A stretch of DNA of 64,000 bases from Anthoceros angustus (taxonomy: Eukaryota; Streptophyta; Anthocerotopsida; Anthocerotales; Anthocerotaceae). Shown here piece by piece: positions 33,740 to 44,955 of this stretch. Each line of letters starts with the position of its first letter. The stretch's first letter is position 1. The stretch spans positions 248,001-312,000 of the forward strand of contig VJWM01000182.1 in NCBI GenBank assembly GCA_010909165.1. Direction: 5' to 3'. Both the position numbers and the translations under genes were made by a program. Under the pieces are notes generated by a model. The model was given only the letters and a program-made list of their open reading frames with translations. It did not search any database and was not told the DNA's origin.

Positions 33740-35515
33740 GCGCAAGCTATGGCAAAATGCCGTACAAAGCTAAATATCGTACAAAACTCGGCTATGGGCA
33801 AATGCTGTACGAAGTTCAGGCTATGGCGGAGTGCCGTATGAACAAGGGCTATGGCGGAGTGCCGTATGAACAAGGGCTATGGCGGAGTGCCGTACGAAGC
33901 TCGGGTAGAGTCTGCATACAAATTCTTGTCACGTATGCTATAGTTCAATTATGTAGCAGGTGCAATAAAGACAACGACTAGCGTGATGGAGAGCCTGCTG
34001 TGAGAGTTGCACGGATATGCAGTTCGAAACGGCAGTGCAAATAAAGACAATAGTGCAAGTGCAGTGAATCACAAAAGCTAGGCGGAACATAACAAGCTTG
34101 ACTTTGCTGATGGAAGAGGAGCTATACAATGAGAGACTTTCATCTTCGAAACTTGGCCATTTTGTGCAGACTTTGTTTAGTTTTAGATCAGTGCATTCTG
34201 TCATGCACTACCAATGTGGCCAGACATACAATTTTAGCTTGTAGGATATATATACCTTGTTCCACCCGAATTGTATAGTATTGTTATCAACAATTTGTAC
34301 CTAATCCTTTCTTGAATATCCGCTCACACTTGCTCCCCCATCTCTTCCTGTAATATATGAGAAGCAGCCACTCGTAATACATATAACGAAACAAGACAAT
34401 CGAGAAATGAGCAGGGGAAGGGGACAAGATGGCAGCCTACGCCCCGCCATGGCCCCAACGTACCGAATACACCAAGACTTCGCACTCGGCTGGAGCAAGA
34501 GCCTCCCCAAGGCACACAAAGCGCGTCCAATTAATCGAGAAATGTGAAGAAAGGGAAGGGGGGGAGGTCAAGACTTGAGGTCTCACAGCCAAGGACCCAG
34601 GCACCCCCCCCACCGGGAGCAATGTTTAGTTGGCTGGGATTGTCCACCCTTTATGCAGCGCACATAGCGCACCAAGACAATCGAGAAATGAACAAAGGAA
34701 GGGGGCAAGATGGTAGCCTGCGCCTAGGCAGGGCCCCTAACGCACCGAGCACGCCAAGGCTCCAGACCAAGAGCCTTTTCATGGTACGCACAACGCACTA
34801 AGACAATTGAGAAATGTGCAAAGGAGGGGGGCAAGAAGCCTCCAAGGCCCCAACGTACCGCACACGCCAAGAATCCGCACTCGTTAGGGGTAAGAGCCTC
34901 TCCACGGTGCACAAAGCGCATCCAACTAATCGAGAAATGGCGAACAAGAGCTATGACGGAGTGCCGTACGAAGCTCGGGCTATGGGAGAATGCCGTGCGA
35001 AACTCAAGCTATGACGGAGTATCGTACGAAGCTCGGGCAGAGTTTGTGTACAAATTCTTGTCACGTATACATGCTATAGTTCAATTATATAGGAGGTGCA
35101 ATAAAGACAACGACTAGCATGATGGAGAGCCTGATGTGAGAGTTGCATGGATATACAGCTTGAAACGACAGAGCCAGTAAAGACAATAGTGCAAGAGCAA
35201 GCTAGGCAGAACATAATAAGCTTGTCACATAAGCTTGATTTTGCTAATGGAAGAGGAGATATACAATGAGAGACTTCCGTCTTCGGAACTTGGCCATTTT
35301 ATATATGCAGGCTTTGTTTAGTTCTAGATCAGTGCACGACGGAATGCACCACCAATACGGCCAGACATACAATTTTAGCTTGTAGGATATACCTTGTTCC
35401 ACCTGGATTGTATAGCATTGTTATCAACAATTTGTACCTAATCCTTTATTGAATATTTGCTCACACTTTCTCCCCATCTTCTCCTTTAATATATGAGAAG
35501 CAGCCACTTGTAATA
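33740..35515. repeat. Long direct-repeat pair flanking a short tandem array (TRIM-like candidate)
   Basis: About 33895-34375 and 35020-35515 are direct copies at high identity. Both contain ACAAATTCTTGTCACGTAT, GGTGCAATAAAGACAACGAC, TAGCTTGTAGGATAT and CCTTGTTCCACC, and end near GAGAAGCAGCCACT. Just before each copy are short units of GGAGTGCCGTAYGAASAAG type. Between them, a unit starting AATCGAGAAATG recurs at about 34399, 34533, 34679, 34806 and 34928 with a period near 130 bp. The layout resembles a small LTR element (two LTRs, no coding region), but no primer-binding site or clean TG..CA ends were found. Confidence 0.6.
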
Positions 35516-36769
35516 CAAATAACAAAATTTCTAAATTATCTTACCAAACATCATACCCTATATCTAGATAATGTGGAAGATAGTTGCGGACGACGGGTGG
35601 GGCCTAGATAATGACACAAGAGGAGAGAAAAAAATAGATGCTCGCTTGGACCCAAAGGGCGATGCAAGTCAGCCGTCTCTCTAATCGCATCATCGACCTT
35701 TTCCCTATCTTTTAGATTTATCATGCACTCCAAAAGCATCTTGGAGGTCTCTTTTTATCTTGTGTTTTAACCACCTCCAAAAGTTCAGCCTGCACATGAA
35801 CTTTTTAAAAAATTATTATTCACAAATATATAGTTTTTCCCTAATTCTTCCTTTGTCTCTCCATTCAACCCAACTAAATAACATCCTTGTCCAAAAATTC
35901 CTCGCTCTTTGCTAAGTCAAGTTGACTAATGAGCGTTTTTAATGTTTACCTTATTGAATTACGTAGAAGCTCGCACTAACTTGGTTTATATCTGAACACA
36001 AATATAGGAAATGTAGATTGTAGAGTCTAGAGCAGATAGGGAACATGACATTTTGATAATATTGTAGGAGTTAGAAGCAACTACAAATTACATGCTTTCC
36101 AAGAATAAAAGATTAATATATTCATGAGTAGCACATGTCCTTGTAGTATAATTGGTGAATAATTTCACATATCACCCGCTTGACCGCGTTGAATCCCAAT
36201 AGCGGTGCGATTCAAAAATTGCACCCTATTTCATTCCTTAGAGAACAAATAATCTTCTTCTTCCATATGCATCTTCTTCTCTCACCCCAACAACATAGAA
36301 TGTAGGACAAGAGGCTCCACACGAGAGCAAGATAAAGGAACAAACATAAACAAAAGCTAAAACTTAAAGTACGGAAAAACTATGATAGCTTCCACAAAAG
36401 TTTTTCGCATAAAGCTAACTTTTTTATCCTCAATTTTGACAAAAATGTAGAGTGGGTTGGCATGTACTGCTGTAAACTTGTGCACAGAAAGGGATCATGA
36501 ACCTAGTTCAACTTGGTCTAGTTCTATAAAAGTACCAATTGACGTGCATAGATAGTCTTAGCCTGACATGGTGCTCAATAGATCCAACGTCACTTCAAAC
36601 TCTGCAAAGAATAAGAGAATCGTCTTCTGCATATTGCTAGTTTGGAGTGCCATAGTTAGGATTCTATAAAGGCTTTACCATGGATGGAATGATATTCCAA
36701 CTAGATTAGAATCCGAGATTAAACAACTTTGGTCGAATTACTTTTGGGAAGAGGTGCCACCCTTCCCTG

Positions 36770-37200
36770 GTTGTTGTGAAGCCCTTTAGAGCACAATGTT
36801 ATAAGGACTTTCAGTTCCCCCAAGTATTTGATAGATGTATTGCGTTAAAGCAAATATATTGAGGGGCGCTCTATATTGTGAAGCGCTTTGGGCCCCTAGA
36901 TGTATGTTCTGTGATGCGCATCAAAAAGGAAAGGAGATTTGGTGAGCCGTAATGATGTCCTTTCGGGATCTACTGCCGGGAAGCCCTTCAGCCCCTTGAT
37001 ATCTAATCTCTGTTGCGCAGAAGCCCTTTTGATAAAAAAGGCTTCGGCGCATGAGGCCCCTTATTATGAAGCCCCTTTAGGCCCCGAGATATCTGATTGA
37101 TGATGTGTGGAAGCCCTTTTGGGCTCCCTATAGTACAGAAGCCCGCGGGGGTAATCTTTGATATGTGTTGAAGCCCTTGGGATACCACAGACATACGATC
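36770..37200. repeat. Degenerate short-period array (GAAGCCCTT units)
   Basis: The word GAAGCCCYTTNGG recurs at least eight times, often followed by CCCCTAGATRT or GATATCTGAT and TGTTGTGCGC-like words. The spacing is irregular, about 50-70 bp. This looks like an old tandem array. Confidence 0.65.
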
Positions 37201-37253
37201 TCTGGTGTGTGAAAGTTCTCTAATATTTACCAAAAAATAGGTTTAGATTTAGG

Positions 37254-37857
37254 CCATATACTACCCTCTCTATGATCGACGGGCACGCCAAGCCCCCTGA
37301 AGATAGTCCTTGTGAAGGCCTTCCGCCCAATATATCTTATCGCTATTGTGCAGAAATCCTTTTGGGGACTCCTACTGTGAAGACCCTGGGGTTCCTTTAG
37401 TTGGTATTTACTAAAAACTGAGGCTCAAAGTTACGGCATGCAATGCCCGCCCTATGATGGGCACGCAGAACCACCTCAATAATTTTGATGTTTTTTTTTT
37501 GGTGAACTCGATCATGGATTTAATTCAGAGTAACCCTACAGGGCTTTTTACAAGGGTCATATACTACTCTCTCTATGATCAACGGGCACGCCAAGCCCCC
37601 TTCAGATAGTCCTTGTGAAGGCCTTCTGCCCAGCATATCTTATCGCTATTGTGCGGAAATCCTTTCGGGACCTCCTAATGTGAAGACCCTGGGTTCCTTT
37701 AGTTGATATTTACCAAAAACTGAGGCTCAAAGTTGCGGCATGCAATGCTCTCCCTATGATGGGCATGCAGAACCACCTAAACGGTTTGGATGTGTTTTTT
37801 ATGGTGAACTCTATCATTGATTTAATTGAGAGTAGCCCTGTAGGGCTTTTGACAACG
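37254..37857. repeat. Tandem duplication of an approximately 303-bp unit
   Basis: Two head-to-tail copies start at about 37254 and 37557. Shared landmarks include TGATCRACGGGCACGCCAAG, TATCTTATCGCTATTGTGC, AAACTGAGGCTCAAAGTT and CCTATGATGGGCAYGCAGAA. Identity is high but not perfect. No coding potential. Confidence 0.85.
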
Positions 37858-39292
37858 GAAGGCCCTGTAAGGCTGTTTAATCCGAGTCAAGATGCTTGAG
37901 CCTAGAGTTTCAATGGCCCCACGCCCATATGTCATTCCTTCCTGCAGGCAGCAGGACAACCACCTCAAGTGAGTCCTCCCGCCTAGATCATCTAATAAAT
38001 AAAATAATTAAATATTAATAAATAATAGAAATTACGAAATAGAGACGTCATCCATCCGGACTTCCTAGGAACACACCTTGGCATAGTGTTTGTTTGGGTG
38101 GTGCTGGGCGGTGTTTGTTTGGGTGGTGCTGGGTGGTGCTGGGCTGCCATAGCGGTTCGTATAAAGAAAATATGACACGGGGAACATTTAGTTCCTTTAG
38201 AAAGTTTGGAGGGGACAGTGCGACCTGTGTCCCGTCTCCCGTCTGCTGCCATACTATACACTAATATTATACGAAGGCGTACATACAGACCCTATCGTGC
38301 CCGCTTTGTACACCATGCCTGGCAGCTTTATCAAGAACTACCTTAACGTTACGTGGAGCATTATGCTGGGAAAAAAGGAGACGACACGGACGGTGAGTAC
38401 ACACCGCATCCAAATGCATTGAAAAGAGGTAGCGCTGCCGCAAAATCGGAAGGTAAGACGGCATGCCTGGACTCCAAGCACAGAGTTGCGTGCAAGATGG
38501 TAGGAAGTACCTCCTGAATTTTGAATTGCACGGAGTCTACAGGTGCACCGGCAGCAGGTTTCAGCCTCAGCCTCACCTGTAGGTGGCCTGTTCTTTTTCC
38601 TTACCAGAAGCGAGTCGACCCGTTAACGATGATGTTCCCTTACCAGAACGGAGTCGACCGTCGACTGGCTGCCAGTTCACGGCCCCCGAGAGAGAAGCAG
38701 TACTGGCGTCCTGCCCTTATGTTTGGCACGCACAAGGTAGCCTGTTCCCGGGATCACGAGAAGGTTCCATGTCCAGCCACGTCTCTACTGGAGCTTCATG
38801 AATGCCTTTACCTGCTTTCAACGGCGCGCTTCACACAGTCAGCCAGGGCTTTGGGTCACTCGGGCTTACCAGGACGTACCGGGTGCAGGGCAGAGCATTT
38901 AAGACCTCCTTCTGCACATCTCTCGTCTCACCAACACCCCATATGGTCGGTGTCTCGTGCAAATAAGAGCGCATGAAGAAACCCAATACAGCCCACAACC
39001 CAGTCCACACCTCGCTGCTCTCCAGCCCGTTGTGTTCACCTCACTGCGACTCTCTTTTATCCGTTCGCGTGAACCATGACATGCAATCATGATTCTCGCG
39101 CTGCTTGAGCTCCTGCTGCTGCTCGACAGTCCTTGCTCGGATGCCATGGGCAGCAAGCTCTGATACTCCACCGAGATCCATCGCAATGCTGAGCTCCGGA
39201 TCCGGACTCCACGATTTTTTCTAGCGGTCGGCTGCATCTCTGGCATCGGTTGAACGAAGTTCCATCCTAATTCCGACTCCCCGACTCCGACA

Positions 39293-42230
39293 ATGTATCA
39301 CCTGCACGAGGGCGCAAAACACAGTGACGACGGCCATGGGGGGCCCAATAATGCAGAGGGAGAGGAGCGACTGGACGGGGGATGGGGTGAGCCGACGCGG
39401 ACGCGGCCAGGGAACTACAAGGTGAGCTCAAGACCGTGAATGTGCGAGCCTGGAAGTCGATGCCACGAGCTCCTGTAGAGAAAGCCGTGTCCAGTTCAGC
39501 TTTCATCATAACAATGGCTTGCAATCCTGCAATTGCAGTACATGGTGTGCATTCCATTTGTGTTGAAAGCGGTGGTGGTGTGGTGGACGCTCCCGAGCTC
39601 GGCCAATTTTCACGTGGCAGACAACTGGTGCTTTTGCATGTTGCTGCTGGCGCTGGTGCGCTACCTGCATATCCAGGTCTGGACCACGTTCTCTCGCCTT
39701 CATTGCGTCAGGAAAAAATACCTGGTGCACACTCAGGGCATCAACTTCCGGCAAGTCGACCAAGATCACGACTGGTAAATTTCCCTCTCCTTGGACAAGG
39801 TCGGAGAGGAAATTCAATTTGCTGTCGGCGGCCATACTTGCAATTGAGATTGTCACAAGTCATGTCTGACGGACTCCCAATCTCATGGCTTTGAAGGGAC
39901 AACCACATCATACTGGAAGCCCTGATTGCAACCGCGGCTCATGCTTGGCTTCCCAGCTGGAGAAACATGGCGGTCTGGGGAAACTCCACGCAACGCACAT
40001 TGTTCTTTGTGCTGCTCATGCACTGCGGCCCCCTCGAGTTTCTTTACTACCACCTGCACCGCTTGCTGCATTCGAACGCCTTCCTCTTCTCTCGCTTCCA
40101 CGAGCGCCACCATAGGTTCAGCGTCACGGAGTCCTGCACAGGTATGATTTGCCCTGCGCATGCCATTGAGAACTACAAAGCTTTTGCGGCATTCAAGGTC
40201 CGGCGACGTCTGTATCTTATGCTGTGGCACTACGGTGTGGCTTGCAGGAGGAGTGAGGAGCTGGCTGGAGCAGTTGCTGCTCACAGCGCTCAAGGCCCTG
40301 GCCCTGACAGGAAGCTTTGCTGTGGGAGGGCCCTCCCTGCTGGTCCTCTTCTGCTACACCATCACCTTCGACTTCCTCCAGGCCATGGGCCACTGCAATG
40401 TCGAGTTCGTTCCTGCATCGCTTTTCAAACTCTCCCCGCCTCTCAAGTTCTTGCTCTACACTCCATCGTAAGTGACCTACTCCATCCAGCATTTTCGTCA
40501 ATAGCACTCTTGTTAAGGGACATTATTGAGCCACGGACGGGTGCTGCTGAAGGTATCATTCTCTTCATCACGCTAGCCGGAGCACAAACTTCTGCCTCTT
40601 CATGCCTCTCTACGACTATCTTGGAGGCACACGAGACAGCATGACGGACTATCTGCACGCATCCTTGCGAATGGGTTGGTATCTTGTTCACAAAAGTTTG
40701 CAACAGCAGCCTGTTCATGCACTGCTTGACTGTAGAAGTTTCCTGCGTATATGTTGCAGGTCGACCGGACAAGGCTCCAGATTTCGTCTTCTTGGCCCAT
40801 TGCATCGACTTGCTCTCCTCCCCGCACATATCCTTTGTGTTTCGGTCACTGGCTTCGCATCCTTACTCAAGCCGCTGGTATCTGTGGCTGGTCTGGCCCA
40901 TCAGCGTCCTTGCCATGCTTCTTCTCTGGGCTTTCGGACGCACATTTGTGGCTGCCAGCTACATGCTGGACAGCATGAGCATCCAGACCTGGGTTCTTCC
41001 CCGTTACGGATTTCACGTCAGTGCACTCTCACCATTTGAAATCACAGCTTCAATTCATGGATGATTCCACCAGACCAGATCAAGCTGCTCGGAACTTGAG
41101 CTTGAGATTGACGAGAGTAAACCCTAACGTGCAGTACTTCTTGCCTCGCGGAACGAGTGGCATCAACAAGCTCATCGAACAAGCCATCCTGGACGCCGAC
41201 CGACTGGGAGTCAAGGTTCTGAGCCTGGCAGCACTTAACAAGGTTTGCAGTCGAAATTTACCACAGGTCTGTTGACATCACGACCTATGACGTTCGTTTC
41301 ACTCCGATTTTCTGTGCTCGCTGGCAGAATGAGGCGCTCAATGGAGGAGGCACAATCTTCGTCACCAAGCACACAGATTTGAGGGTGCGTGTGGTTCACG
41401 GCAACACCCTCACGGCAGCTGTGGTGGTGCATGCCATCGGCCCGGAGGTCGGGAAAGTTTTTCTCACTGGAGCCACGTCCAAGCTGGGTCGGGCCATCGC
41501 TCTGTACCTGTGCCGGAGGGGTGTCCGAGTGCTGGTAACTAGCTACTGCTTTCATAGACTCAATCACAAGTGCCATCGCCCTCCCTAATGTTCTGCCACA
41601 TGCACTGACACAGATCTCCACTGTGAACAGATGCTCACCAGATCCCAGGAACGGTTCGAGCTTGTAGTGAAGGACGCTCCTCCTGAACGAAGGCACTGCC
41701 TTGTCCAAGTCACGAAGATCCAAGCCGGCCAGAACTGCAAGGTACGGTCTGCATGCGCACATGCTCCACAAGCTTTAGCTACTCTAACACACTTCATGGC
41801 AGACGTGGATCATTGGAAAATGCATGTCGGCCGAAGAGCAAAAGTGGGCTCCGCCAAACACCTACTTCCACCAGTTTGCGGTGCCTGCCGTGAGTGAGAC
41901 GCGGAGGGACTGTTCCTACGGCAAACTGGCAGGCATGCGTCTGCCTCTGAGCCGCATTAAAGGCATGAATGCTTGCGAGGTAAAGTCGACCAACCTCCTG
42001 ATGATTTCGTCTGTTTCGAGGCTGCGGAGTCCCCATCCTGATATCATAACGGTGCTTCTGCTGTTGAATGCCAGCTCACCATGCCCAGGGGTGTGGTGCA
42101 CGCCTGCCATGCCGGTGGTATCATCCATTCATTGGAAGGTTGGCAACACCACGAAGTGGGCAGCATAGATGTGGATCGAATCGACCTTGTGTGGGAGGCT
42201 GCCTTGCGCCATGGCTTCACACCTGCCTAG
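39293..42230 (+). CDS. CER1: CER1/CER3-like very-long-chain aldehyde decarbonylase
   Basis: Membrane enzyme family of cuticular wax alkane synthesis. Eleven exons close in phase: 39293-39421, 39539-39774, 39897-40141, 40248-40467, 40553-40674, 40760-41016, 41135-41242, 41328-41534, 41631-41741, 41803-41979, 42075-42230, for 655 residues. The N-terminal fatty-acid-hydroxylase half has several membrane segments and the three His boxes HRLLH, HERHH and HSLHH, plus [10 protein letters not shown]. The C-terminal WAX2 half shows [33 protein letters not shown] and a final [20 protein letters not shown]. Both CER1 and CER3 keep this layout; all three His boxes are intact here, which favours CER1-like activity. 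Located in the ER. Confidence 0.93.
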
Positions 42231-42537
42231 CCTCCTGGCTTGCACCTCGCATACTTTCTTCGTCCGCTGCACCTAGAGGTTTCCAGATGTGGGTCAAGAT
42301 CCAACACTGCGCGAAGCGAACGTTTGTAAAAATCTGGTTGTTTTTCAAGTCTCACACTGTATTTATGAATACGGCAGCTGGCAAGGCCAGACTCTGCGTC
42401 TCCGACACGGCTCTCTGCTCTGCTCTGCTTTGCTCTACTCTGCTCTGGTCGTGTGCAGGGCTGCTTGCAAGAAATGACCTGAAGACAATTGTGACAAGCA
42501 CTTGGCCCTCGGTTATTGCCAACATACACAAATAACA

Positions 42538-44430
42538 TTATCTCATCACCAACGATCCCAGTTTTTGTCGCATCTTGTATGCTAAGGTGGGTTGTGCACA
42601 CTCAAGAGGGGTTTCTCCTGGAACATCACAGATAGAGACGACATCAATCTGTATGCTAGGAATGTAGCTCAAACGAGCTGGCAACTTGAAACTTTGTCTG
42701 AAGAAAATACCTTGTGCGTTTCTCGCATGAACATTGGCTCCAGCATCCATCAACTCGAAGACAACTTCTGTGAAGTTGAAGACTGCAGCCTGAAAATAGT
42801 AGGCAAGCATCAATCCACTGTCTTTGTCATGACCATGCTCCACCAGATCTCACAAACAAGTCAGAAAGCTTACCAGGTGAAGCAACGACATTCCTTGTCG
42901 ATCTCGGTAATTAGAATCTACACCCTGGCAAGGTACCAAAACACAGAGAGGTTCACTCCCACATAAAAGATCAGAACAGTAAGCCGACATTCCCCAGACC
43001 GTAACGAGAGGCAAAGATAGCTTTCAGATCGGCAGTTGTATTTCAGCTGGACCAAAGCGCACCTGTGCGAGCAAGTCCCTGACAGCATCAATGTCATTAT
43101 TCTTGACAGCTTCCCGCATCCCCTGCAAATTTTTTGTACACACTGTATAAATGAGGTAGGCTTCCTCGTTACAAAAGCCGCTGAAACCAGGCACCCTACC
43201 TCCCCTGAACGGTCGTATGTCCTTGGAGCCTGTTGGTTGTTTGGAAAAGAAGTTTGTGCAGAGCTGAAGAAAAGACTGGAAAATGCGGAACCACGAATAT
43301 CTCACCCCAGGCTCACTACGGCTATGCATTTAACAGCATACAGACTCCAGCAACTCTGAAATTTTCTCATGATCGACAAAAGCGGGCAACTTGATATGTT
43401 TGGGAGATGAACCATTGGAAGCTGGCAGCCTTGGGGGATGTGGGGAAAAGTGTACCTGGGCATGCCTCCAGAGGTTAAATTTGACGACGACTGTTGCCGT
43501 GCTACCAATGGCGAAGACCCAGTCGAAGAGGACACAACTTTCACAGATTTTGCAGTCGGTCCTCCAAATTTGCTAGGGGTGGTAGCCTGCACGATACAGG
43601 GTCTATCTTCACATTTTGATACCTTACAAGCAAGCTCACCCCGAAACGGACAAACTAAAGCAACAAAACACCTTGTTCTAGAACAGGTATTCGAGAAGCT
43701 TCAAAGATCGGGCAAACCTTAGGGACGGCTGGAGCTTCACATATGCATAACGGCATGCCACAGGTGCAATCAAAAGCCGGCAGCTCTGGCACATCCCCGG
43801 GGCCATCATCCTCAGTTGCCAGAGATGAAACCTCTGAAGCTAGGTCTAACCTCACTACAGAGCTTGCTACATCATCAACGGCACGGATGCTACTGTACGT
43901 GGTGGACGAAACGACAGGCCTGGTAAAAAGGACACAGCACATAAATATCATCCTGCCGTGATTAAGAAACCCACCAAACAAACGGTACCAGCCATGGCTG
44001 ATCAAAGCAGCCAGTGCACTTACTGTGTGTAGTTATAGCAGTCATCACAGACTCTGACCGGCGAGTATAACCCAAATTGAGGCAGAGCCTGCAGGAGGAC
44101 AACCAAAAGACATCATCCGTCAGCCAGGACAGCCTTGCACAATAAGGCCATGTTGAAGAGGCATCCAGCTCACCTTGTGATTTGAAGAGTGCTCATTGCA
44201 TAAGCTCTTGCCGCAGCTGCGGCAATGGTGCTACACACAAGAAAGCAGAACCTGAGATGCCAGCTCAAGGCTACACTTCATGAACAAGACAAGATTCAGC
44301 ACTACATGAAACAATTGGAACGCTTGGATGCCGCACGTACCCGACGCTTGAATGTGGTGAAGCTGCAGTCGCAAACAACGCATCTGGCAGCCTCCTGGAA
44401 TGGAGGAGGCTCTAGCAGGGTGTGGCCCAT
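42538..44430 (-). CDS. FYVE zinc finger-ankyrin repeat protein
   Basis: Firm exons, minus strand: 44430-44341, 44230-44174, 44088-44024, 43919-43718, 43586-43456, then 43122-43063, 42924-42874, 42789-42711, 42617-42538. One joint, inside 43123-43455, is unresolved and probably contains another exon. The N-terminus forms a FYVE-type finger: CVVCDCSF, then RRHHCRSCGKSLC with EHSSNH, then VRVCDDCY. A Ser-rich linker with CTCGMPLCICEAPA follows. The C-terminus holds ankyrin repeats (GVDSNYRDRQGMSLLHLAA, LMDAGANVHARNAQGETPL). FYVE fingers bind PI3P on endosomes; the ankyrin part should bind a protein partner. A similar combination exists in plants, but I know no settled function. The start at 44430 is the first Met in frame; an upstream extension is possible. 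Confidence 0.8.
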
Positions 44431-44683
44431 GTTGGAAGGGGGCGGCCGGCCGGCTTCTGCTGTCACACAAGGCTGACGCTGGGCGTTGGACGTGACACAC
44501 CACTCACATTAGGCGACTGTGTGGAAGAATTGGCAAAGCGTAAAATCGCGATCGCACACACACATGCAAGTGGGAACCGGCAGCTCAATCCCATCGACAT
44601 CCCGCGTCAAGTTCCTCGTCAATAACCTACCCCGTTGTACGTTTAGGTGAAACCGTTAAAGCCAGCCGGCCTCGGCGCACACC

Positions 44684-44875
44684 ATGGGAAACGGCGTCTC
44701 CGACTCCCCGCGTCACTTCTCTTACAGACTAGACGACAAGGGAGAACAGCGAAGCGCGATGGCCTGGGATGTGGATGACGATCTCTGCCTCGCGAATTTA
44801 TCTTCCTCCTCTTGTCTGAACCGGCATTCCTGTAGAGGTATACGCAGACGCAGAGGCAGTGCGGTTGTGAGGTAG
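44684..44875 (+). CDS. Small ORF or alternative 5' exon upstream of the proline-rich gene
   Basis: An ATG in good context (ACACCATGG) opens 63 codons starting MGNGVSDSPRHF. A GT donor at its end (GAG|GTAGGA) and an AG just before 44955 would join it in frame to the next gene's ATG, so it may be that gene's first exon or an upstream ORF. No homology recognised. Confidence 0.3.
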   Translation: MGNGVSDSPRHFSYRLDDKGEQRSAMAWDVDDDLCLANLSSSSCLNRHSCRGIRRRRGSAVVR

Positions 44876-44955
44876 GATTCTGCGCCGGATCCATGCCTGC
44901 GATTAGGGTTTCTTTATTCTATGCCAGGAGCAGGGAAAGACAGTAGGCCTCTAGG

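Larger units (their letters stand above)
32485..39292. other. Gene-free AT-rich block with several repeat families
   Basis: No coding frame with family motifs is found over 6.8 kb. The block holds the transporter's upstream region (to about 32.8 kb), a 46-bp duplication near 33340-33430, a tandem array and a long direct-repeat pair (33735-35520), a plain AT-rich stretch (35520-36770) and a satellite-like array (36770-37860). From about 38 kb it holds the presumed promoter of the CER1-like gene. Confidence 0.7.

Noticed and set aside
33740-35515. CRISPR-like reading of the regularly spaced AATCGAGAAATG units
   Set aside because: Repeats are long and imperfect, spacers are themselves related, no cas genes are present, and the sequence is plant nuclear.
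38260-38580. Overlapping minus-strand frames near 38.3-38.6 kb
   Set aside because: No recognisable motif and no splice-consistent continuation; treated as CER1-like upstream region.
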